From assembly GCA_913054565.1 (NCBI GenBank), contig CAJXHW010000119.1, forward strand, positions 1 to 5,980: a stretch of 5,980 bases of DNA. Direction: 5' to 3'. Below, in pieces: positions 1-4,472 of this stretch. The notes under the pieces were generated by a model. It was not told where the DNA came from. It made no database searches and saw only the letters and a list, made by a program, of their open reading frames with translations. The translations under genes and the position numbers were made by a program. Origin of the DNA: an uncultured Kordia sp. Its GTDB lineage: Bacteria > Bacteroidota > Bacteroidia > Flavobacteriales > Flavobacteriaceae. The stretch's first letter is position 1. Every line of letters starts with the position of its first letter.

Positions 1-177
1 AATTTCCATGAAATCTGAAGTAGCTCCTTTTTTTACTTTATTTGATTTTACAGCACCAGCTTCTTGAATTGCCCCACCAAAAAGTAATAATTTTTCTGTT
101 AATGTTGTTTTACCAGCATCGGGGTGAGATATGATACCAAAGGTTCTTCTTTTTGCAATTTCGTCTTGTAAACTCAT
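1..177 (-). CDS. prfC: Peptide chain release factor 3 (RF3), N-terminal part
   Basis: RF3 is a cytoplasmic translational GTPase that recycles RF1/RF2 from the ribosome after peptide release. Only the first 59 codons are in the window; the gene continues beyond position 1. The reading starts MSLQDEIAKRRTFGIISHPD and carries the RF3-type P-loop SHPDAGKTTLTEKLL at residues 17-31 (Lys23 and Thr24 being the phosphate-binding pair), followed by LLFGGAIQEAGAV and KKGATSDFME, the start of switch I. The motif SHPDAGKTT with FGGAIQ separates RF3 from EF-G, EF-Tu and LepA, which carry other P-loop variants. The ATG at 175-177 is the natural start because the IAKRRTF segment lies at the same distance from the N-terminus in known RF3 proteins. 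It is divergent from idi and has its own -7 motif at 202-209. Identification is firm despite truncation. Confidence 0.95.
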   Translation of the reverse strand, partial: MSLQDEIAKRRTFGIISHPDAGKTTLTEKLLLFGGAIQEAGAVKSNKVKKGATSDFMEI

Positions 178-201
178 TTGTAGCAGTATATTTAGCGTGT
201 G

Positions 202-209
202 CAAATGTA
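202..209 (-). promoter_or_regulatory. Bacteroidota -7 promoter element for prfC
   Basis: Read on the minus strand this is TACATTTG, an exact match to the Bacteroidota -7 consensus TAnnTTTG. It lies 24 nt upstream of the prfC start codon, so a transcript would have a leader of roughly 15-20 nt. No TTG/TTTG at the usual 17-23 nt spacing was found, so the -33 half is weak. A transcription start here is inferred. Confidence 0.55.
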
Positions 210-221
210 ATTATTTCAATG

Positions 222-245
222 CTTTTGTTTCAGTATTTACAAAAG
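222..245. repeat. 7-bp inverted repeat in the prfC/idi intergenic region
   Basis: CTTTTGT at 222-228 is the exact reverse complement of ACAAAAG at 239-245, with a 10-nt spacer. It sits upstream of the -7 motif of prfC, between the divergent genes, so it could be an operator for either gene. In DNA this AT-rich, a 7-bp inverted repeat can also arise by chance. No T-run follows, so it is not a terminator. Confidence 0.3.
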
Positions 246-317
246 TTTATTTCTTGATTTGTTGTAATTTATTATTGTTTTATTGATGTGATAAAAACGA
301 AATGCTAATATTTTTCA

Positions 318-325
318 TATTTTTG
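318..325 (+). promoter_or_regulatory. Bacteroidota -7 promoter element for the idi operon
   Basis: TATTTTTG matches TAnnTTTG exactly. It ends only 5 nt before the idi ATG at 331. Since transcription in this phylum normally begins a few nucleotides after the final G of this element, the mRNA would start at or almost at the initiation codon. No good -33 TTG was found at 17-23 nt spacing. It may therefore be an activator-dependent or weak promoter, or a chance match in a T-rich stretch. Confidence 0.45.
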
Positions 326-330
326 TGGGT

Positions 331-852
331 ATGACCGAAGAACAAGTAATTTTAGTTGATGAAAACGACGTGCAAATTGGGCTAATGCCCAAAATGGAAG
401 CGCATGAAAAAGCTGTGTTGCATCGTGCGTTTTCAGTTTTTATATTTAATAAAAACAATGAATTAATGTTACAGCAAAGAGCTTTAGACAAATACCATTC
501 ACCAGGATTATGGACTAATACTTGTTGCAGTCATCAGCGTGATGGGGAAAGTAATTTAAGCGCAGGAAAGCGTCGTTTGTTTGAAGAAATGGGGTTTGTG
601 ACAGAGCTTAAAGAAACGACATCATTTATATACAAAGCACCGTTTGATAATGGTTTGACAGAACATGAGTTAGATCATATATTAATAGGGTCATATGATG
701 GAGTGCCAGAGCCAAATGAAAAAGAAGTAGGGGGATGGAAGTGGATGAATCTGGAAGCTGTAAAATTAGATGTTGTTGCCCAACCTGAAATTTATACTGA
801 ATGGTTTAAAATTATTTTTGATAAATTTTATAATTTTTTAAAACAAGATTAA
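331..852 (+). CDS. idi: Isopentenyl-diphosphate delta-isomerase, type 1 (Nudix)
   Basis: This enzyme interconverts isopentenyl diphosphate and dimethylallyl diphosphate, supplying both C5 units for isoprenoids such as quinone side chains, undecaprenyl phosphate and carotenoids. It is cytosolic and metal-dependent. The 173-residue product is close to the E. coli enzyme (182). Landmarks: metal-binding His25 and His31 (HEKAVLH); LALDKYHSPG-like region before WTNTCCSHQ at 61-69, with the catalytic Cys at 66 and metal ligand His68; a Nudix-like helix GESN...RRLFEEMGF at 72-89; and TEHE at 110-113, whose Glu111 and Glu113 match E. coli Glu114 (metal) and Glu116 (catalytic and metal). ATG 331 is preferred over an in-frame GTG at 325, because that GTG overlaps the -7 element and family members begin near MTEEQVILVD. 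No Shine-Dalgarno is present. The next gene starts on the base after the stop codon, so co-transcription is near certain. Confidence 0.95.
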   Translation: MTEEQVILVDENDVQIGLMPKMEAHEKAVLHRAFSVFIFNKNNELMLQQRALDKYHSPGLWTNTCCSHQRDGESNLSAGKRRLFEEMGFVTELKETTSFIYKAPFDNGLTEHELDHILIGSYDGVPEPNEKEVGGWKWMNLEAVKLDVVAQPEIYTEWFKIIFDKFYNFLKQD

Positions 853-1260
853 ATGGCTGTTACGGTAAGTAGAAAAGCACATTTTAACGCAGCACATCGG
901 TTGTATAATAAAGAGTGGTCTGACGCTAAAAATAAAGAAGTATTTGGCTTGTGTAACAATCCCAATTACCACGGGCATAACTATGACCTTATTGTGAGCT
1001 TAACTGGTGAAGTAGATGTAGAAACTGGTTTTGTATATGATATGAAACTGTTAAAAGAGATTATTTGTGAAAAGGTTGAAAAAAATCTAGATCACAAAAA
1101 TTTGAATTTAGATGTGCCTTATTTCAAGGAAATAAACCCAACAGCAGAAAACATTGTAATATTTATTTGGAATATTCTTAGAACTGAATTTCCGAAACAT
1201 TTAAAATTAGAAGTAAGGTTGTATGAAACTCCAAGAAACTTCGTAACCTACTCAGCATAA
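853..1260 (+). CDS. 6-pyruvoyl-tetrahydropterin synthase family protein (PTPS-like; QueD alternative)
   Basis: A 135-residue member of the PTPS/QueD fold, a zinc enzyme acting on dihydroneopterin triphosphate. Zinc ligands are His15 (FNAAHRL) and His40 and His42 (HGHNY). The catalytic set is Cys34, Asp80 and His81 (LDHKNL). Glu125 (LYETPRN) is the pterin anchor. Each of these is offset by exactly 8 residues from the rat PTPS residues (His23/48/50, Cys42, Asp88, His89, Glu133), so the catalytic layout is intact. The Cys-x5-HGH spacing (CNNPNYHGH) resembles animal PTPS, whereas typical QueD has Cys-x3-HGH. The product could be 6-pyruvoyl-tetrahydropterin (a tetrahydrobiopterin route) or 6-carboxy-tetrahydropterin for queuosine. 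Bacterial homologues are usually annotated as 6-carboxytetrahydropterin synthase by default. The start codon immediately follows the idi stop (TAAATG) with no ribosome-binding site, suggesting translational coupling. Family is certain; exact reaction is not, so no symbol is given. Confidence 0.9.
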   Translation: MAVTVSRKAHFNAAHRLYNKEWSDAKNKEVFGLCNNPNYHGHNYDLIVSLTGEVDVETGFVYDMKLLKEIICEKVEKNLDHKNLNLDVPYFKEINPTAENIVIFIWNILRTEFPKHLKLEVRLYETPRNFVTYSA

Positions 1261-1263
1261 TTT

Positions 1264-2232
1264 ATGGTCAACTGGTATCCAATTAAATTTTCACCTATTC
1301 TTAAAGAAAAAATATGGGGAGGCACAAAACTAAATACTGTTTTAGGAAAAGCATCTAAACTAGATAATATAGGTGAGAGCTGGGAAATATCATCAGTTAA
1401 AAACAATGAATCTATTGTTGTTAATGGTGAGTTTAACGGAAAAACATTAAAGGAGTTAATTAAAAAGTATAAAGATGAATTGGTAGGAAATGTTGTTTAC
1501 AAAACATTTAAAAACAATTTTCCGCTACTCATAAAATTTATTGATGCCAAAACGGACTTGTCTGTTCAGTTACACCCAAATGATATTTTAGCGAAAAAAC
1601 GTCATAACTCATACGGAAAAACTGAAATGTGGTATATTATGCAGGCTGAGAAATCATCTCGATTAATATTAGGATTTCATAATGGAATTACGCCTTCAGA
1701 TTATCAAAAACATTTAAAAGATAAAACATTACCGAGCATATTAAATGAAGTAACAGTAAGTGAAGGTGATACTTTTTTTATTCCTACTGGTACAATACAC
1801 GCTATTGGTAAAGGGGTAATGTTAGCAGAAATACAACAAACATCAGATATTACATACCGTGTTTATGATTGGGACAGAAAACAAGCAGACGGCAAGTCAA
1901 GAACCTTGCACAAACGTGAAGCTTTAGAAGCTATAAATTTTGGATTTAAAGGTGAGAAAATGGTGTATGATAAAGAGGAGAATATATCAAACCCTTTAGT
2001 GTCGTGTAATTATTTTACGACAAACTACTTACATATCACTTCAAATCAAGAAATTAACAATAAAGATAAAGATTCATTTGTAATTTATATGTGCATTGAA
2101 GGTGCAGCAACCCTAAACGGGTATGAGTTTGAAGAAACAATACAGTTTGGTGAAACAATATTAATTCCTGCATCATTAAAACAATTTGATATAATTACAG
2201 ATAATGTGAAATTTTTGGAAGTTTTTATATAA
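1264..2232 (+). CDS. manA: Mannose-6-phosphate isomerase, class I (short form)
   Basis: Interconverts fructose-6-phosphate and mannose-6-phosphate, feeding GDP-mannose and glycan synthesis or allowing mannose use. It is a cytosolic zinc enzyme of the cupin fold. The 322-residue length matches the short Bacillus-type ManA (about 315) rather than the about 390-residue enterobacterial form. Landmarks: N-terminal FSPILKEKIWGG at 9-20; GESWEIS at 37-43; zinc ligands Gln102 and His104 in VQLHPND, Glu121 in KTEMWY, and His179 in PTGTIHAIGKG; and the phosphate-side Arg199 in TYRVYDWDR. A second, smaller cupin-like part (about 240-322) ends the protein, with ILIPASLKQF near 298-307. It begins 3 nt after the stop of the upstream PTPS-like gene and has no Shine-Dalgarno, so it is the third gene of the idi operon. 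No hairpin with a T-run follows, so its termination is unclear. Confidence 0.95.
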   Translation: MVNWYPIKFSPILKEKIWGGTKLNTVLGKASKLDNIGESWEISSVKNNESIVVNGEFNGKTLKELIKKYKDELVGNVVYKTFKNNFPLLIKFIDAKTDLSVQLHPNDILAKKRHNSYGKTEMWYIMQAEKSSRLILGFHNGITPSDYQKHLKDKTLPSILNEVTVSEGDTFFIPTGTIHAIGKGVMLAEIQQTSDITYRVYDWDRKQADGKSRTLHKREALEAINFGFKGEKMVYDKEENISNPLVSCNYFTTNYLHITSNQEINNKDKDSFVIYMCIEGAATLNGYEFEETIQFGETILIPASLKQFDIITDNVKFLEVFI

Positions 2233-2250
2233 CCCTATCAGGTTAATGAT

Positions 2251-2258
2251 TACTTTTG
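2251..2258 (+). promoter_or_regulatory. Bacteroidota -7 promoter element for the 88-residue protein gene
   Basis: TACTTTTG matches TAnnTTTG exactly and lies 22 nt before the ATG at 2281, giving a leader of about 15 A-rich nucleotides. A -33 TTG at the usual spacing is absent. The element suggests that the next gene is transcribed separately from idi-manA, although read-through is also possible. Confidence 0.5.
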
Positions 2259-2280
2259 CACCAGCTAAAAAAATATAATT

Positions 2281-2547
2281 ATGGCAAGTATTAAGAATTT
2301 AAAGAAAGATGTAAACTTTGTTTTTGGAGATATAATTGAGGCGGTTTACGTTTGGCAATTAACAAATCCAGAAAAAGATGCAACGTCTTCTGAAACAATT
2401 ATTGATGAAGCAATTGTAGCTTTTGATGAATCTATGGAGCAAATTAATGCCAAAGGTATTGATAATAAGAAAGTTCACTTTTCAAACTTAAAGAAGTCAA
2501 TAGAGACAAAGGGTCGTGCTTTAATTGACAAAATAAATAAGTTGTAA
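2281..2547 (+). CDS. Small conserved-type hypothetical protein, 88 residues, helical
   Basis: I do not recognise a named domain. The product is small, soluble-looking and charged, without a signal peptide or a hydrophobic segment long enough to cross a membrane. Its pattern suggests three or four amphipathic helices: KNLKKDVNFVFGDIIEAVYV near 5-24, TIIDEAIVAFDESMEQINA near 39-57, and SNLKKSIETKGRALIDKINK near 68-87. The aromatic YVWQL at 23-27 is distinctive. Codon use and base composition match the neighbouring genes, the start has an A-rich leader, and a -7 promoter motif lies 22 nt upstream, so it is very probably a real gene. It lies directly before the tRNA cluster, with the tRNA promoter beginning 17 nt after its stop. 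The three-helix layout could suit a small nucleic-acid or ribosome-associated protein, but nothing in the sequence proves this. Confidence 0.75.
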   Translation: MASIKNLKKDVNFVFGDIIEAVYVWQLTNPEKDATSSETIIDEAIVAFDESMEQINAKGIDNKKVHFSNLKKSIETKGRALIDKINKL

Positions 2548-2563
2548 AAAAAAGTAAAAAGTG

Positions 2564-2594
2564 TTTGCAAATATAAAAATCAAAGTTATATTTG
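2564..2594 (+). promoter_or_regulatory. Full Bacteroidota promoter (-33/-7) for the tRNA cluster
   Basis: TTTG at 2564-2567 and TATATTTG at 2587-2594 are separated by 19 nt, the classic TTTG-N19-TAnnTTTG arrangement of the Bacteroidota housekeeping sigma factor. Transcription should begin near 2600, a few bases before the mature 5' end of tRNA-Thr at 2605. This is the best promoter in the window, as expected for a stable-RNA operon. Confidence 0.85.
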
Positions 2595-2604
2595 CACTCG
2601 CAAT

Positions 2605-2678
2605 GCCGATGTAGCTCAGCTGGCTAGAGCAGCTGATTTGTAATCAGCAGGTCGGAGGTTCGAGTCCTCTCATCGGCT
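2605..2678 (+). tRNA. tRNA-Thr (anticodon TGT)
   Basis: A 74-nt cloverleaf. Acceptor GCCGATG (2605-2611) pairs with CATCGGC (2671-2677), and the discriminator is T at 2678. D-arm GCTC...GAGC; anticodon stem GCTGA/TCAGC with loop TTTGTAA and anticodon TGT at 2639-2641; T-arm GGAGG-TTCGAGT-CCTCT with a terminal G-U pair. It reads ACA and probably other ACN codons. The CCA end is not encoded, since only CA follows the discriminator. First gene of a three-tRNA transcript. Confidence 0.97.
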
Positions 2679-2720
2679 CAGTAAAAAGAGTAAGTTCTTT
2701 AAATAGTGAAAATAAAAATT

Positions 2721-2806
2721 GGGGAGATTCCAGAGCGGCCAAACGGGGCGGACTGTAACTCCGCTGTCTTTCGACTTCGCAGGTTCGAATCCTGCTCTCC
2801 CCACCA
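2721..2806 (+). tRNA. tRNA-Tyr (anticodon GTA), type II, CCA encoded
   Basis: Acceptor GGGGAGA (2721-2727) pairs with TCTCCCC (2796-2802); the discriminator is A at 2803 and CCA is encoded at 2804-2806. Anticodon stem GCGGA/TCCGC encloses loop CTGTAAC with anticodon GTA at 2755-2757. The long variable arm (2765-2778) has a GTC/GAC stem and a TTTC loop, the class II feature expected of bacterial tRNA-Tyr. T-arm GCAGG-TTCGAAT-CCTGC is perfect. It lies 42 nt after tRNA-Thr. Confidence 0.97.
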
Positions 2807-2810
2807 GAAT

Positions 2811-2884
2811 TTCTGTGTAAACAGAGATACGATTTTTAAAACTGAGTAATTAGTACGTCAAGCTTCAACTTTTGAATATTGAAG
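2811..2884 (+). other. Hairpins in the tRNA-Tyr/tRNA-Gly spacer
   Basis: The 93-nt spacer contains two hairpins. TCTGT (2812-2816) pairs with ACAGA (2821-2825), extended by a U-G pair, over a GTAA loop, which is a GNRA-type tetraloop in RNA. CTTCAA (2863-2868) pairs with TTGAAG (2879-2884) over 10 nt. They may be recognition or processing structures in the tRNA precursor. No T-run follows either, so neither is an obvious terminator. Confidence 0.35.
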
Positions 2885-2899
2885 AAAGGTTTTAAATTC

Positions 2900-2972
2900 G
2901 CGAGAGTAGCTCAGCTGGTAGAGCGTCAGCCTTCCAAGCTGAATGTCGCCGGTTCGAACCCGGTCTCTCGCT
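2900..2972 (+). tRNA. tRNA-Gly (anticodon TCC)
   Basis: A 73-nt cloverleaf. Acceptor GCGAGAG (2900-2906) pairs with CTCTCGC (2965-2971); the discriminator is T at 2972, as usual for tRNA-Gly. Anticodon stem TCAGC/GCTGA, loop CTTCCAA, anticodon TCC at 2933-2935, reading GGA and GGG. T-arm GCCGG-TTCGAAC-CCGGT with a terminal G-U pair. CCA is not encoded. Last gene of the cluster, followed by a terminator 11 nt on. Confidence 0.97.
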
Positions 2973-2982
2973 CAAATTAGGT

Positions 2983-3018
2983 AAAAAGGATTTTCTGAAA
3001 AGAAGGTCCTTTTTTTTT
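2983..3018 (+). terminator. Rho-independent terminator of the tRNA cluster
   Basis: AAAAAGGA (2983-2990) pairs with TCCTTTTT (3007-3014) around a 16-nt loop, and the T-run extends to 3018 (nine T in a row from 3010). The stem is only 8 bp and AT-rich, but its place right after tRNA-Gly and its T tract support termination of the tRNA transcript. Confidence 0.7.
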
Positions 3019-3210
3019 GTAATATGCTGGACAAAGAAATGATATGTTTCCAGAAACAAGAAAACCTTCCCTTTGGATGATAGATTTTCAGCCCACTCAA
3101 AGAACCATAATTGAGGAAGTTGTTTTCTTAATGGAGAGAAAGTGAAATTAAAAATAGTCCTATTACTATAAAATGTAGATGAAAAGTCTGATTAATTCCA
3201 TTGAATAGTT
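3019..3210. other. Intergenic stretch without a supported gene
   Basis: This stretch lies between the tRNA terminator and the 3' end of the minus-strand NTF2-like gene. It holds one plus-strand mini-ORF of 33 codons (ATG 3044 to TGA 3145), beginning MFPETRKPSLWMIDFQPTQR, with no promoter, no Shine-Dalgarno and no family I recognise. It may be chance, a tiny gene or a gene remnant. Weak inverted pairs such as ATAGT/ACTAT near 3153-3170 are too short to call. No second tRNA-Thr and no tuf start is present here. Confidence 0.5.
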
Positions 3211-3666
3211 TTACGAATTTTTTTTAGTGTATGCTGCTAAAAGCGATTGTGTTTGTCTATTTAGGTTTCTTTTAAAAAACGAAGTGCCTCCTAATAATTT
3301 TCCTTTTAAACCCATAGCTTGCGAAGCCCATTTGTGTACATTAAAAACATCTGTATGTTTTGAAATTTTACCCTCTTTAAATTCAAAAGTAGCATCTATT
3401 TTATTTAAGACTTTATTTCCTGTTGCAGAAAATATGTAGCTAGCTTCCCAATGTGCTGAGGTTTCTGTAACTTGATTATAGTTTAATGAAAAGCCTTTTG
3501 CTTTTGAGCAAATCATTCGCCACATGTTTTTTGCGTCATTTCCTTTAAGAGTTCCAAAAGCGGGATCGGTAAACTCAATATCATCATGATATAAGGAAAG
3601 CATTGTATCAACATCTAGTTTTTGAAAAGCAGTATAAAATTGTTCTATAATCTCTTTTTGGCGCAT
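3211..3666 (-). CDS. NTF2/SnoaL-like family protein
   Basis: A 151-residue protein of the NTF2-like cone-shaped alpha+beta fold, the family of SnoaL cyclases, ketosteroid isomerase and many uncharacterised small-ligand-binding proteins. It has no signal peptide, so it should be cytosolic. The N-terminal helix pair IIEQFYTAFQKLDVDTMLSLY (about 6-26) followed by HDDIEFTDPAFGTLKG (27-42) is the standard opening. The middle strands carry HWEASYIFSATG (72-83) and NKIDATFEFKEGKISKHTDV (88-107), with His104 and Asp106 in the usual pocket positions of this subgroup. The C-terminal tail KWASQAMGLKGKLLGG is shared with many NTF2-like proteins. Reaction and ligand cannot be deduced. It starts 6 nt after the pepE stop codon, so it is probably the second gene of a pepE operon. 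The start ATG at 3666 precedes the conserved first helix directly. Confidence 0.85.
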   Translation of the reverse strand: MRQKEIIEQFYTAFQKLDVDTMLSLYHDDIEFTDPAFGTLKGNDAKNMWRMICSKAKGFSLNYNQVTETSAHWEASYIFSATGNKVLNKIDATFEFKEGKISKHTDVFNVHKWASQAMGLKGKLLGGTSFFKRNLNRQTQSLLAAYTKKNS

Positions 3667-3672
3667 GTGTTA

Positions 3673-4380
3673 TTAATTAAAGTTAGAAAAATCATGTTGA
3701 GGCTTAACCTCATAAGGGAGCTTGTTGTATTCAAAAACTCGCGCGTTTAAATGGCCATCAAGTGTTATTGTGGCACCGTTTACAGTAAGCCAACTGCCTT
3801 CACGTAATCCAATTACAGGAACAGTATTAAATTTATGAAATTCCTTAATACGTGTTTCTCTTGTTTCTCCTTTATGAGTAGATGTTGGGTCAGGATCTAA
3901 GTAATGCGGGTTAATATTGAATGGAACACAGCCTAAAGTTAAAAAACTAGGTGGGTGAACTATTGGCATATCATTCGTTGTATTCATGGTTAACCCACAA
4001 ATATTGCTTCCAGCGCTAGTACCTAAGTAAGGAGTGCCAGTTGTAATTACATTTTTTAGGGTAGACATCACTTTATACTTGTAAAGTTGTGAAACTAATA
4101 AAAATGTATTTCCTCCTCCTGTAAAGATTCCCTGCGCATTTTTTAAGCCTTCATTATAATCCTCAAATTCGTGTAACCCTTTTACCTTAATGTTAAGCGT
4201 TGCGAATGCTTTTTTGGCAATAGCAGTATACTCATCATGGCTAATTCCACCTGGTCTCGCAAATGGGATAAAAATAATTTCCGTACAGTTGTTAAAATGT
4301 TGTTTTAGGGTTGGTAATAAATATTCAAGGTATCCGCTTCCGTGTATGGTAGAAGTGCTTGCTATGATTAGTTTTTTCAT
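3673..4380 (-). CDS. pepE: Dipeptidase E (alpha-aspartyl dipeptidase), peptidase family S51
   Basis: Cytosolic serine peptidase that hydrolyses dipeptides with N-terminal aspartate (Asp-X), recycling peptides other peptidases leave. The 235-residue length is close to the Salmonella enzyme (229). The nucleophile Ser122 lies in LGTSAGSNI (119-127), the S51 elbow. Asp137 in TTNDMPIV and His159 in NINPHYLDP complete the triad. All three are offset by +2 from Salmonella Ser120, Asp135 and His157, so the active site appears intact. The GGGNTF motif at 88-93 supplies the oxyanion hole region, and IPFARPGG at 38-45 is the usual N-terminal strand and loop. A close alternative would be cyanophycinase, also S51-like, but the length and the exact triad spacing favour PepE. 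The ATG at 4380 is followed directly by KKLIIASTS, the expected first strand. The gene is divergent from the exported paralogues at 4473 and is probably co-transcribed with the NTF2-like gene downstream. Confidence 0.93.
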   Translation of the reverse strand: MKKLIIASTSTIHGSGYLEYLLPTLKQHFNNCTEIIFIPFARPGGISHDEYTAIAKKAFATLNIKVKGLHEFEDYNEGLKNAQGIFTGGGNTFLLVSQLYKYKVMSTLKNVITTGTPYLGTSAGSNICGLTMNTTNDMPIVHPPSFLTLGCVPFNINPHYLDPDPTSTHKGETRETRIKEFHKFNTVPVIGLREGSWLTVNGATITLDGHLNARVFEYNKLPYEVKPQHDFSNFN

Positions 4381-4472
4381 GTATATGTACTAAAATATGT
4401 ATGATTGTAAATTTACGTATTATTAATGTTTAACAAAACTTTAGATTGAAATAAAGATTTGTTTAACACATT
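4381..4472. promoter_or_regulatory. Divergent intergenic region with palindrome and direct repeat
   Basis: This 92-bp gap must hold the promoters for pepE (minus) and the exported paralogues (plus). It contains a perfect 10-bp palindrome GTAAATTTAC at 4407-4416 and a direct repeat GTTTAACA at 4428-4435 and 4461-4468 (33 bp apart). For pepE, the minus-strand TATTTTAG (4390-4397) differs from TAnnTTTG by one base and lies 9 nt from the ATG. On the plus strand only a poor match (TAAAGATTTG at 4452-4461, with 4 instead of 2 spacer bases) was found. The palindrome and repeats could be regulator sites, but the AT-rich context allows chance. Confidence 0.4.

Noticed and set aside
325..330. GTG at 325 as an upstream start for idi
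   Set aside because: It adds only two residues, overlaps the likely -7 promoter element, and family members align to the ATG at 331.
2231..2244. AACC...GGTT short inverted repeat after manA as a terminator
   Set aside because: Only 4 bp of stem and no T-run follows, so termination is not supported.
2900..3210. Integration site or genomic island at tRNA-Gly
   Set aside because: I found no repeat of the tRNA 3' end downstream within the window and no integrase; a terminator directly follows.
3227..3439. Plus-strand ORF of 70 codons
   Set aside because: It lies antisense inside the NTF2-like gene, has no family features, and the minus-strand protein is clearly conserved in pattern.
4190..4393. 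Plus-strand ORF of 67 codons
   Set aside because: Antisense shadow of the 5' half of pepE, whose catalytic motifs and length are intact.
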